A DNA stretch of 15,631 nt from Hepatocystis sp. ex Piliocolobus tephrosceles (lineage: Eukaryota; Apicomplexa; Aconoidasida; Haemosporida; Plasmodiidae). The stretch spans positions 1-15,631 of the forward strand of contig CABPSV020000284.1 in NCBI GenBank assembly GCA_902459845.2. The letters are read 5' to 3'. The number at the start of each line of letters is the position of its first letter. Position 1 is the stretch's first letter. The notes below the pieces were generated by a model. That model did no database searches. It saw only the letters and a list, made by a program, of their open reading frames with translations, and was not told the origin of the DNA. The position numbers were made by a program, and so were the translations under genes. Below are positions 1 through 9,390 of the stretch, one piece after another.

Positions 1-1546
1 TCCCTGTTTGGATGTATTCTGTTTCAGTATTTTTCCCATTGGGCATACATTTTTCTGATGTGATATTTCCTGCAATATCATAGTTTTCACTGTTATATTT
101 CTCATCATTTTTTTCTACTTGTTTAGAAATATGTATACTGTCATTACTCGGAATTTTTTTTTCATTTATATTTGATTTTACCTGTCCCGTATAATCCCAA
201 GTGGCATTATAAGTCGTATTCTTTTCTAAGTCTTTACTACCATTACTACCATTAACGGTATCAGCACTATCACCACTACTATTACTACCAGTATTATTAT
301 CACTATTACATGTAAAAGTATAATCTTTATATATTATATAATCATTGTTAACACCATAATTAGTATTTTGTAAATTTGTATCACCATTTTTTGTGTATTC
401 TTTTTTTTCATTGTTTAAGTTCGATTCAGAATTATATTTACAAGAAGTTATATGATCAATTCTGTTTGATACGTGTGACGATTCTTTCATACTACTTTTT
501 GAATAACATGGGTTCATTTTATTTGTTAGACCCCATGAGTACATATTGTTGTCATTTTCCAGTGGTCCGTAATCGTTTTTTTCATCCTTTTTTACATCCT
601 TATTTACATCCTTATTTTCATCCTTTTTTACATCCTTATTTTCATCCTTTTTTACATCCTTATTTTCATCCTTTTTTACATCCTTATTTTCATCCTTTTT
701 TACATCCTTATTTTCATCCTTTTTTACATTCTTATTTTCATCCTTTTTTATATCCTTATTTTCATCCTTTTTTACATCCTTATTTACATCCTTTTTTACA
801 TCCTTTTTTACATCCTTATTTTCATCGTTTTTTAAATCCTTATTTTCATCGTTTTTTAAATCCTTATTTACATCCTTATTTTCATCTTTTTTTTCATCTT
901 TTTTTTCATAGTCGAAATAATCACTGCTTTCACTTTGACCGCATTCATTTTTTGTAGTAACTGTAGATTTCAAATTATTTATTTTATTCCCTTCAACTTC
1001 ATCATGAGTTCGATTTGAAATGTTTAAATATGTTCCACTTTTATTATTTACATTTGTATTTATATTTATTATTTTTTTTTTTTTTCTATTTGTTTTTATT
1101 TGTAAAAAAGAAAGATTATTTTTATTTTTTTTTGTATATAATATGCTCGTGTGTTTTTTACTTAGTTTTTTTTCGTTTTTTTTTTTTTTTTCCATAATTA
1201 ATTTATTGTTATTAGTTTTACTGATAGTAGTGTTTACAGGTTCATTATTTGTACCACTATCATTCTCAATATTTTGAGCTTTCGATTTATGTCCCAGCAA
1301 TTTTTTAATTGTATATAATTTCGATTTAAGTGATAACGTAGGTGGTTTTCGAACTTTTATGCTTGTTCTATTTCTAAAGGTTTGCATAAATTTTGCATGA
1401 TTTGTGTTTTCATCATCCAATGAGTAGTAGCTATTTGAGTCATTTATATTACTACTACCCACATTATTATTATTATTATTATTATTATTATCGTTTTTTG
1501 TTATTACTTGAGCTGGTGTAACACTTTTTACATTCTTTTCATTAAT

Positions 1547-1549
<3 letters not shown>
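1..1549 (-). CDS. Low-complexity repeat protein of unknown function, 5' part (runs off the left edge)
   Basis: I do not recognise this gene. An unbroken minus-strand frame runs from an ATG at 1547-1549 to the window edge, about 516 codons. I checked the frame at 1547, 1265, 1193, 1160, 920 and 2, and it never meets a stop. The ATG is the first after an in-frame stop at 1622-1624. The visible protein is hydrophilic. Residue 20 is Asp, followed by nine Asn. A basic stretch covers roughly residues 50-90 (FRNRTSIKVRKPP, then Lys-rich). A Lys tract coded by a 16-A run lies near residue 120. Residues about 215-325 form a K-D-x-[K/N] tetrapeptide repeat. After that comes Ser/Asn/Gly/Thr-rich sequence. 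No signal peptide, membrane segment or known domain is visible. Such proteins are common in Plasmodium and are probably disordered. The 3' end and any introns lie outside the window. That it is coding is fairly sure; its role is not known. Confidence 0.82.
575..906 (-). repeat. Coding tandem repeat: 12-bp unit in 24-bp pairs, K-D-x-[K/N]
   Basis: About 27 copies of a 12-bp unit (plus-strand forms catcctttttta and catccttatttt) mostly alternate, giving a 24-bp higher unit. In the minus-strand gene this reads as the octapeptide DVKKDENK with D/E/V/N/L/I variants. The period is a multiple of three and the frame stays open throughout, as expected for a coding repeat that expands and contracts in frame. 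The plus strand is also open here (His/Pro/Phe-rich), which is only the antisense shadow. Confidence 0.93.

Positions 1550-1589
<40 letters not shown>
1550..1589 (-). repeat. Poly(A)40 leader directly before the ATG of the left gene
   Basis: Forty T on the plus strand are 40 A on the coding strand, ending immediately at the ATG (1547-1549). The upstream in-frame sequence is open for about 24 codons to a stop at 1622-1624 and has no other ATG. Plasmodium start contexts favour A, but a 40-nt tract touching the start codon is extreme. Confidence 0.85.
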
Positions 1590-1590
<1 letters not shown>

Positions 1591-3568
1591 TATATAAATT
1601 ATAATTGCAGCTATTAACACTTTAAAATAATTTCAATATTATTATTTTCCAGAAAGTTGATTAAAATTGTCCATATGTTTTTTTTTTTTTTTTTTTAACA
1701 AATTTGTGATAAGAACAAAAAAAGTTGGTGAGACATAATTGTGGTAGTAAAATATAAAAAAGGGTTTAATGTACACACAAAAAAAAAAAAAAAAAAAAAA
1801 ACAAACAAACAAAATGAATGAATGAATCACAAAACAAAAAAGGGTTTAGTGCAACATATTAATAAACAAAGAACTTTACTCGAATATGTATCAAAGATAA
1901 GTATACGCATGTGTTCATACAAAAAAAAATAAACAATTTGTTACAGAATAATGTGAGCATACAACACAAGTCAACGTTTTGAAAATATAATATTTCAGTA
2001 ATAAAATGCAATGGAAAAATAAACAAAAGGAAAAAACGCATGAAAAATAAGAAAAATATGAAAAGAAAAATATGAAAAATAAGGAAAATATGAAAAATAA
2101 GAAAAATATGAAAAGTAAGAAAAATATGAAAAATAAGGAAAATATGAAAAATAAGAAAAATATGAAAAGTAAGAAAAATATGAAAAATAAAGAAAATATG
2201 AAAAATAAGAAAAATATGAAAAATAAGAAAAATATATAGGTAAAAAAATAAAATGCGATAAAACCATAAAAATGTAATAAAACCATAAGAAAGAAAAAGG
2301 TGCAATGTTTTATTTACATTTCATTTTTGTTTTTTTTCTTTCTTTACTCCATATTGCCATTTTACAATCAACCAAAAATAAATAATCTTAAAAAAAATAT
2401 AAAAAATACATATATGTATATATAAATGTATGAATATGTATAACAATCATATAGTTTATCAGAACAAAAATATTCTAAGTGTTAAAAAAAAGGAAGAAAA
2501 ATATATATATATATATATATATTTTAACTTGTTAAATGTTTTAATTTGTTGCATATTTTAAATTTATAAGAATATACAAAAAAAAAAAAAAAAATTAAAA
2601 AAAATAAAAATTACATACTCGTATACATCATTTTATTACTTTAACTTATTTTTTATCTTATTTTTATTTTTATTTGGAGTTATATACATTCCGTTTAACC
2701 AAATAAAATAAGTGCGTAAGCTTAAACATATAATAATGTGCAATACGTTTAACGTATTGTTACAGAAATAAAATTTTTAATATAAGTATATATATATACA
2801 TATGTATGTATTTACATAAACACCGAGAATGCATATATATATACCAACTTGCTTTTTATGTTATATAATCAATTTTTTTTTTTTTTACTACCATATTAAT
2901 ATAATTTTTAATTAAAAAAAAATAAAATAAAACAAAGAATAAAAATGTTAAGTTAAAAAAAAAATTACCAATGTCTTATGCTACACACATGATGGTCTAT
3001 GTCTTATTTGTTTTAGACATATTTTAGACTTATGCTAGTTTTATTTACTTATTTTTTACAAAAAAAAAAAAAGTTTATTAATTTTTATAAATAAGTTAAA
3101 AAAAAAATTAATTCCTTCTTTTTCATTTTTCATAAATATATTTTTTCATACAGAAATAAAATAACAACAAACAAGAAAAAAAGGTAAAAAAAAGTAAAAA
3201 AACAAAAAATTAATAAAATAACAAAATTAAATGTATAATGGTGTATATATATGTATCACTTAGGGAAGTAACTTTTTCGAAAAAGAGAAAAAAGAAATAA
3301 AAATAAAATAAAAACTTCAAGTTTGTATATAAATTATTTTCAATTGTTGAAAAAAAAAATTATGTCATGAAGCTATAAGATAAAGTCTATATTTGTTTTT
3401 AGTTAATTTTTTTTTTTTTTTTTTTAATTCTGTTGTTTACTTGAGCTACAAAACGTAATTGAATTTTAAAAAGGCGTGTTTAAGTCATGCATACGTGTGT
3501 GGTGAATATATATATATATATATACACATATATATGTAAGTATAATCCCTTTCTTCTAAACGCTTTGT

Positions 3569-3601
<33 letters not shown>

Positions 3602-3616
3602 ATTTGCTCGAAAATA
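1590..3616. other. Gene-free intergenic stretch between two minus-strand genes
   Basis: Stops are dense in nearly all frames. The only longer open frames are Phe/Ile/Leu-rich antisense readings of A-rich repeats. The stretch holds T/A homopolymers (about 1679-1696, 1779-1801, 3405-3425, 3571-3600), (TA)n arrays near 2502-2521 and 3508-3523, and the 18-bp minisatellite. It should contain the 5' UTR and promoter of the left gene and the 3' UTR of the coiled-coil gene. I see no RNA gene in it. Confidence 0.7.
2040..2239. repeat. 18-bp A-rich minisatellite
   Basis: About ten units of an 18-bp motif (atgaaaaataagaaaaat with g/a variants such as aaaagtaag and aataagg) run without interruption. The plus strand is open from 2072 to a TAG at 2237-2239 (55 codons, MKNKKN-type repeat), and all three minus frames are open because the reverse complement has no stop triplets. 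Nothing conserved flanks it, so I call it a repeat, not a gene. The 18-bp period, a multiple of three with one plus frame held open, is slightly suggestive of a past or hidden coding exon. Confidence 0.85.
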
Positions 3617-4021
3617 TTAATCCCCTATTTCTTCTTCTATCAGATGTATTTTATCATTTAACATAGAAATGGACTTATTAATGGATGCATTTTCATTTTT
3701 TATAGAAATTAAAATATTAAATAATTTGGTATGTTTGGCTTGTTGTTCATCTATTTTTTTTTCTAATAACTCGGTAACTTCTTGTATTTTGTTTGTAACA
3801 TTTTGTTTAAATTCGTTAATAACATCACTAAAATTGTATTCATAAGCTTCTTCTTTTTCTTTTAAACTTTGTAATTCTTTTTGTAATTCGCATATTTTAT
3901 TATTTATGACAAATTCAAGTTCTTTTATTTTTTTTTTAATACTTACCTTTTCTTCATTTGTTTCATTACTATTTTTTTTAAGTGATATTTTTTCTATTTT
4001 ATTTATTAAGTCGCTTTCCAT
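3617..4021 (-). CDS. Small coiled-coil protein of unknown function (possibly the last exon of a longer gene)
   Basis: The frame gives a 134-residue, highly charged Lys/Glu/Asn/Ile protein. Two helical heptad-like blocks are visible: residues about 25-62 (KIKELEFVINNKICELQKEL, then SLKEKEEAY) and about 72-132 (VTNKIQEVTELLEKKIDEQQ, then hydrophobics spaced 3-4 apart to the acidic C-terminus EEEIGD). There are no membrane segments, no Cys motif and no catalytic signature. Base composition is clearly more balanced than its flanks, so it is very likely coding. Long coiled coils of this type occur in cytoskeletal proteins such as the SF-assemblin group, but I cannot assign a family. Directly upstream on the coding strand is a T-rich tract ending in TTTATAG (4028-4034), then CACCAA and the ATG. 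This looks like a splice acceptor, so the ATG may be internal or preceded by a 5' UTR intron. The gene diverges from the LDH-like gene to the right. Confidence 0.78.
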   Translation of the reverse strand: MESDLINKIEKISLKKNSNETNEEKVSIKKKIKELEFVINNKICELQKELQSLKEKEEAYEYNFSDVINEFKQNVTNKIQEVTELLEKKIDEQQAKHTKLFNILISIKNENASINKSISMLNDKIHLIEEEIGD

Positions 4022-4071
4022 TTGGTGCTATAAACAAAAGTACAGTATAAAAAAAAAAAAAAATAAAATAA

Positions 4072-4094
4072 AAACAAATAAATAAATAAGCAAA

Positions 4095-4133
<39 letters not shown>

Positions 4134-4134
4134 A
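4072..4134. repeat. (AAAT)n microsatellite
   Basis: About 15 units of aaat/taaa, with one interruption (aagc near 4088-4091), lie just upstream of the coiled-coil gene. Confidence 0.9.
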
Positions 4135-4358
4135 TGGAGAGTGTTATATTGGCACTTAAACGAGAAACAATAATAAGATTAAAAAAAAAAATTAATTTTT
4201 TTATTTGTATATTATCAAGATATAAAATGTGTCAATTATTTTTGTCTACGAAGTTATTTTTTTTATAGAAATCTTATTATTTATGTAAATTTTTATAAAA
4301 GCGCTTGTTCACACATTCTATATGTAATTGGGTATGATAAAAGTGTAATAGGTGTGGT

Positions 4359-4461
4359 AAGTTATATATAATATGTAGTAACTTATAATAAATATGTAGT
4401 AAGTTATATATAATATGTAGTAAGTTATATATAATATGTAGTAAGTTATATATAAATATGT
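4359..4461. repeat. 21-bp tandem repeat (gtagtaagttatatata type)
   Basis: Four to five units of a 21-bp motif occur, with the GTAG phase at 4375, 4396, 4417 and 4438. The first copies differ by an inversion-like change (gtaagtta versus gtaactta). The stretch is mid-intergenic in the divergent promoter region. Confidence 0.85.
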
Positions 4462-5194
4462 ATAAAAAAAACTGTATGTTATTATATAATTAGAGTATGT
4501 AAAAAGTATGTGTTGTGCTTATATGTTGGACGTAATTCAAAAATTTTACCTTTTTTTTTTTTTTTTTTTTTTTTTCTTTGGCTATTTACGTTGTTTTTTC
4601 AATGTCTTTTATATATGTATTTTTTCTTATCTTTTATATATATATATAATTATTTTTTTTATTTTTTTTTTTTTTTAACTACACACTTAAAAATAAAAAA
4701 TAAAATAATATTTATACACTGTACTAATTTTATAAAATTCTTAAGTGTGCATATAAATTTTTTTTTTTTTTTTGTCTTGATGACATATTTCAAATGGTCA
4801 TAAAAAAAAAAAAAAAAAAAATTAAAAATTAAAATGAAATATAATTAAAGCTTAGATGTATCATCAACATACATGAAGTATAATAAATGTAGATATATAT
4901 TAATATGTATATATTTTTTATTTATACCTACTCCATTTTCATTGTATCATTATTAAAAAAAGTATATATTTTACCTTTTTACGGCTTTTTAAAAAATTAA
5001 CTTTCCTTTTACCACAATGGGTTCTAATTATATAAGAGAGCTTTAAAAATTAATTTAAGTTATATCATGAAGAAAATATAAATATTATATAAATAAAAGA
5101 CACTATATAAAAATATAAATAAATAAATAAATAATTTTTTATTCAAACAAATTTTATTTTTATTATTTAGACTATTTTTATTTTTACTTTCTTA

Positions 5195-5232
<38 letters not shown>

Positions 5233-5429
5233 ACACACACGAGAAAGAGTAATATATATATATATATACATATGTACATTTTTATGTGTACGTATCATAA
5301 AATAATGTTTTTTTTTTTTATTTTATTTATTTTTTGCTTACTTTTCTAACGAGGCATATTTTATTAAAATATTATAGTTCATTTTTTTTTTTTTTTTTTA
5401 GGCTCCGTTAATTTTATTTTTTATAACTT

Positions 5430-5502
5430 TAGTTTCTTATTTTAGTTCCTTATTTTAGTTCCTTATTTTAGTTCCTTATTTTAGTTCCTTATTTTAATTC
5501 TT
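5430..5502. repeat. 13-bp tandem repeat (ttccttattttag)
   Basis: About five and a half units (agttccttatttt type), degenerate at both ends. The repeat lies about 570 bp upstream of the LDH-like start. Confidence 0.88.
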
Positions 5503-5698
5503 TATTATTTTTTTATCATGTTATTAAAAAATTATAGAAAGTAGTAGGAGAAATATATAAATTTTATGTTTTAACTAACTCTAAAAAAAAAAAATTAAGT
5601 AATAAATAAATTTACTGATTCCGTAAAGAAAAAAAAAAAGTACATATATCTATTACACATATATACACCTATATACACCTATATATATACATTTTAAT

Positions 5699-5744
5699 TG
5701 AACATACCGTTGAACTTATCTATATACGTATACAGGTATGTTCA
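5699..5744. promoter_or_regulatory. 10-bp inverted repeat with a 26-nt spacer, upstream of the LDH-like gene
   Basis: TGAACATACC at 5699-5708 is matched exactly by its reverse complement GGTATGTTCA at 5735-5744. The spacer contains the palindrome tatacgtata (5723-5732). It is one of the few less A/T-extreme structures in this intergenic region and lies 330-375 bp before the ATG. It could be a protein-binding site or a hairpin; its function is inference only. Confidence 0.4.
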
Positions 5745-5996
5745 TATGTACGTATTACATTTACATTCAAGTAATAATATACGAACAAATAATATTCATA
5801 TACTTATCTATAGCTAATATTTTAAATGTTTCTATATTAATCTATTAGCTTTCATTAAGTATGTAATTTCCTATATTCGTAACTTACTAAACTCATTTTT
5901 TTTTTTTTTTTTTTTTTTTTGCACCACTCAGAAATAAAAGCGAATAAACAATAGTAATATATACACATAATAAATAATTATAAAATAGCTAGAAAG

Positions 5997-6033
<37 letters not shown>

Positions 6034-6072
6034 ATAAACTTTAATATTAATACAAATTTTGCCTGAACAAAA

Positions 6073-6215
6073 ATGATGACAATTAAACATCCAAAAATTA
6101 GTGTACTAGGCGCAGGAGAAATTGGTTGTACTTTAGCATATATGTTATGTGAAAAAAATTTGGGTGATGTTGTTTTACATGATTTTAGAAAAGGTATAAT
6201 AAAAATATACATTTG

Positions 6216-6259
<44 letters not shown>

Positions 6260-7438
6260 ATTTTACAAATGAGTAGACATGTATGTTCAGTTAACATTAT
6301 TATTTTTTTATTTTTTTTTTTGCGTTTTTTTTTATTTCTCCTTTATAATTAATCATTTTTAATCCCTTCGTAGATTTATCAAAAGGAAGAGCATTGGATA
6401 TTTTACATACTAGACCACTTAACAAATCAGGTATACATATTACAGGAACGAATGAAATTACTGATATAAAAGACTCAGTAGTTGTAGTAGTAACAGTAGA
6501 AGTATCGGAGCGAGAATTTGCAGAATTTGATGAAGTAGACATAGAAAAACAAGTCCATACGTCAAATGTGAAATTGTTAAAAGAAGTTGCACAAGCGATT
6601 AAAAAACATTGCCCTCAAGCTTTTGTTATTGTCACTACTAATCCAGTCGATCATATGGCAAAAATTTTACAAGAAAGTGCCAACATACCATTACATAAAA
6701 TTTGTGGTTTGACTGGTGCATTATTTAGTACAAGGTTACGACACAATTTAGCAGAAAAATTAAGAGTAAGTTCAAAAAAAAAAAAGTAACAAAAAAAAGG
6801 AACAAAAATGGACAAAAAAAATGACTAAAAAAAATGACTAAAAAAAATGACCAAAAAAAATGACCAAAAAAAATGACCAAAAAAAATGACCAAAAAAAAG
6901 AATAGCAATATAAATAACTACTTTTATGTATTATTTATTAGGTAAACCCAGGAGATGTTCAAGGATTCGTTATAGGATCACAAAGAAACAAAATGCTATT
7001 TTTACCAAGATTTTGTTGCGTTAACGGTATTCCTTTAAGTTTTTTTACTAAAATAGGAACTATAACGGAAAAAGAAATAGTTCAAATTGTAGAGAAAACA
7101 AAAAATGCTCATTTAGAACTGATGGAATTATTACCTGAAGGATCAGTATGTTTTGCTCCTTCATTAGCTATTACTGAAATAATAGAAGCCCATTTAAAAG
7201 ATTTAAAACGAGTTATTGTTTGTTCAGTTATGCTAAATGGTCAGTATGGCTATAAGAGTATTTTTGCTGGTGTTCCTGTAGTTATTGGAAGAAAAGGAAT
7301 CGAAAAAATTATAGAGCTAGACTTTAATGCAGCTGAAAAAGAGTTATTTAAAGAATCAATACAAGAAATAACTGAAAAACCTACAAATGATAAGCATGAA
7401 GCAGTAGTAGATGAAGAACAAGAAAAACCTGCTAATTA

Positions 7439-7439
<1 letters not shown>
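6073..7439 (+). CDS. Lactate/malate dehydrogenase-like protein, three exons, catalytic residues lost
   Basis: Exons are 6073-6193, 6374-6765 and 6942-7439 (1011 nt, 336 residues). They join through GT..AG introns, with Asp41 split across the first junction. The protein aligns along its whole length with Plasmodium LDH. It has the NAD-site glycine motif GAGEIG (13-18), an acidic Asp37 at the end of the second strand, TNPVD (129-133), LNGQYG (269-274) and a C-terminal LDH helix region, then an acidic tail of about 20 residues. The substrate loop keeps about the Plasmodium length (81-103) but has no Arg at the position of Arg109. The catalytic Asp168 position is Phe158 (LFSTR), and the His195 position is Gln185 (IGSQRNKM). 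Arg171 is kept as Arg161. By family knowledge this protein should not reduce pyruvate or oxaloacetate by the normal mechanism. It may bind NAD(H) or act as a partner or scaffold. It could alternatively be an enzyme with different chemistry. The start is the first ATG of a doublet; the second (6076) is equally possible. Confidence 0.9.
6194..6373 (+). other. Intron 1 of the LDH-like gene
   Basis: The donor is g|GTATAA and the acceptor is TTCGTAG|AT. Splicing restores Asp41 and gives DFRK-D-LSKGRALD, colinear with the LDH family. The 180-nt intron contains a 42-A run (6216-6257) and T-rich sequence before the acceptor. Confidence 0.88.
6766..6941 (+). other. Intron 2 of the LDH-like gene, with an internal tandem repeat
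   Basis: The donor is AGA|GTAAGT (phase 0) and the acceptor is TTATTAG|GTAAAC. Joined, the protein reads EKLR-VNPGDV, matching [10 protein letters not shown] in LDH. Most of the 176-nt intron is a 13-bp tandem repeat. Confidence 0.9.
6795..6899 (+). repeat. 13-bp intronic repeat (tgaccaaaaaaaa)
   Basis: About eight units of tga[c/t][c/t] plus eight A fill the middle of intron 2. Early units read tgact and later ones tgacc, which shows an expansion gradient. Confidence 0.88.
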
Positions 7440-7469
<30 letters not shown>

Positions 7470-7582
7470 AGTAGACTTTATGGTTATTTTTTTTTTTTTT
7501 TTTTAAGAAAGCATAAGAGTGAGAACAATATATGTAGTGTCATATTAAAATAATAATAAAAAGATATTCACACGCACGTGTT

Positions 7583-7621
<39 letters not shown>

Positions 7622-7722
7622 TTAATAAGTTAAAATATATATTTTATATATATATTTTTTTTTTATTTTTCTTAATTCCAGTAGCACACATTTTAATTTT
7701 ATGTGATTTATCCCCTAGTCCT

Positions 7723-7752
7723 CCCCCCCCCAAAAAAAAAAAAAAAAAAAAA
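7723..7752. repeat. Poly(C)9 followed by poly(A)21
   Basis: Nine C in a row (7723-7731) are joined to 21 A (7732-7752). A C homopolymer of this length stands out in a sequence with almost no G/C. Confidence 0.9.
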
Positions 7753-7756
7753 TATA

Positions 7757-7796
<40 letters not shown>

Positions 7797-8079
7797 ACAT
7801 TTTTCATTTAATTACATAAATTGTAAATTGTTGATAGTTTACTATTATTTTTGTAATTCCCCCAAAAAAAAGAAAACACCTTAGTTCTATTGTATAAGTG
7901 TAAAAGGCAAATTCGAATTAAAAAAGTAAACGTATTTGATAGTTATTAATACGTTTAATCTTTAATATTTTTTTTTTTTTTTTTTTTTTACATGTGACGT
8001 GTGTGCATCTGTTTATATATAGCTATTTATTATAACATAGTGGTAGAAAAAATAAAAAATAAAATAAGGTTTTGTTCAG

Positions 8080-8116
<37 letters not shown>

Positions 8117-8570
8117 TATGTTAACAACATGAATTAACGTTTTATTTTTATTATATGAAAATAAATGTATATTAACTTTAATAACACGTAACTGTTGAGT
8201 AATCTTTATATGAAAAATAAATCAAATATTTAACAATAACAATTTAAAAATGTAAAAATAGTAGTAAAACAACATATTTTATATAGAATTGTTTGTGTTA
8301 GGTTATGAAAGTATATAAATGTATATACAATTTTTATTTTATGTGCTTAGATACATGCGAGAGTGTAATAGCCATTTATTCGTATTTTTTTAAATATTAA
8401 TGAACTGTTTATATATTCTATCATTTTCCCTAAAATGAAATACATAAGAGTAACTAAAAAATAAATGCATTAATTGAAGTTTTACATTGAAATGTAATAT
8501 ATACAATCAAAAATAGAATGATATTATTGTAATATAAAATGGAATTAAAAACGAATTAGTATCTTGATAA

Positions 8571-8634
8571 AAAAAAATAAAAAATAAAAAAAATAAAAAA
8601 AATAAAAAAAATAAAAAAAAAATAAAAAAAAAAT
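8571..8634. repeat. Phased A-tract repeat (A5-9 T units)
   Basis: About eight runs of 5-9 A are separated by single T, with an average spacing of about 8 bp. It is a simple-sequence repeat that may stiffen or bend DNA. Confidence 0.8.
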
Positions 8635-8909
8635 TAGAATTAAATAATTTCATGATCACTTATTTTGTATTATGTTATCTAATTTTTATTTCTTTGTAAA
8701 TATTTTTATATATTTATATTTTTTGCAACGAATGAATTTGTTAGTAATGTATTTTAACTTTTATATCATTTAAAAGAAAAAAAAAAAGTACATACGGTCT
8801 ATAATATTCAGTTTTTTTTTTTTTTTAAAGAATATAAATGTATAAATATGTATATAATACATTTGTATATTTGTTTTTATTTTTATAAACTTTGTTTTGT
8901 GCTTTTTTT

Positions 8910-8948
8910 AATTTCCTGCATTTCCTGCATTTCCTGCATTTCCTGCAA
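8910..8948. repeat. 9-bp tandem repeat (atttcctgc)
   Basis: Four uniform copies of atttcctgc lie about 1 kb upstream of the PRPP synthetase gene. Their G/C content is higher than that of the surroundings. Confidence 0.9.
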
Positions 8949-9359
8949 TTTTTACTTTTCCCCGTTTTTTTTTTTTTTTTTTTTTTTGTCAATTATCTGA
9001 TTGGCTTCTCATGATCATAATAACATTGAAACGTTAAAGTGTGAGAACGTAACTTTTTATTTTATTTTATTTTATTTTATTATATTTTTTTTTTTTTTTG
9101 CAGCACAGTTTTGCATTTTTTCTCAAACAAAAAATTCATGGCTATTATATACATACATATAGATATACTCTGACATATGTTTTCAACATACACAAAAAAA
9201 AAAAAAAATAAATAAAAAAAAAAAATAAAAGTTTTTATATTTTTTATTTTTTTGCCATTTTAAAATAATTTTTACTGTATTTTTTATATGTTTATATTAC
9301 TGCGTTTTTAAATTATACATACATATGTGTTGTATACATATGTATATATATATATATAT

Positions 9360-9390
<31 letters not shown>

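Larger units (their letters stand above)
4022..6072. other. Divergent intergenic region, probable back-to-back promoters
   Basis: This 2.05-kb stretch lies between the start of the minus-strand coiled-coil gene and the start of the plus-strand LDH-like gene, so it should hold both promoters. It contains an AAAT microsatellite, a 21-bp repeat (4359-4461), poly(T) runs (4550-4575, 5901-5920, 6001-6029), poly(A) at 5199-5228, a 13-bp repeat (5430-5502) and a 10-bp inverted repeat (5699-5744). Open frames here are Phe/Tyr-rich readings of poly(T) and are not gene-like. Confidence 0.65.

Noticed and set aside
376..957. Plus-strand 193-residue His/Pro/Phe-rich frame
   Set aside because: It is the antisense of the K-D-x-[K/N] repeat of the minus-strand gene, whose frame is longer, starts at an ATG and has Plasmodium-like composition.
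1015..1277. Two short Phe/Leu-rich plus-strand frames
   Set aside because: They are readings of poly(T) opposite the Lys-rich part of the left gene.
1859..2305. Three overlapping minus-strand frames rich in Phe/Ile/Leu
   Set aside because: All three frames are open because the 18-bp repeat has no stop triplets on that strand; they are not independent genes or membrane proteins.
4510..4803. 97-residue Phe-rich plus-strand frame
   Set aside because: It is composed of poly(T) and TA stretches, with no domain or gene-like composition.
5928..6542. Minus-strand frames over the LDH-like exons
   Set aside because: They are antisense to exons 1 and 2, which have strong protein homology on the plus strand.
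6073..7439. LDH-like gene as a pseudogene
   Set aside because: The frame is intact across three exons with canonical splice sites and the fold motifs are kept; only catalytic residues are changed, which fits a pseudoenzyme better than decay.
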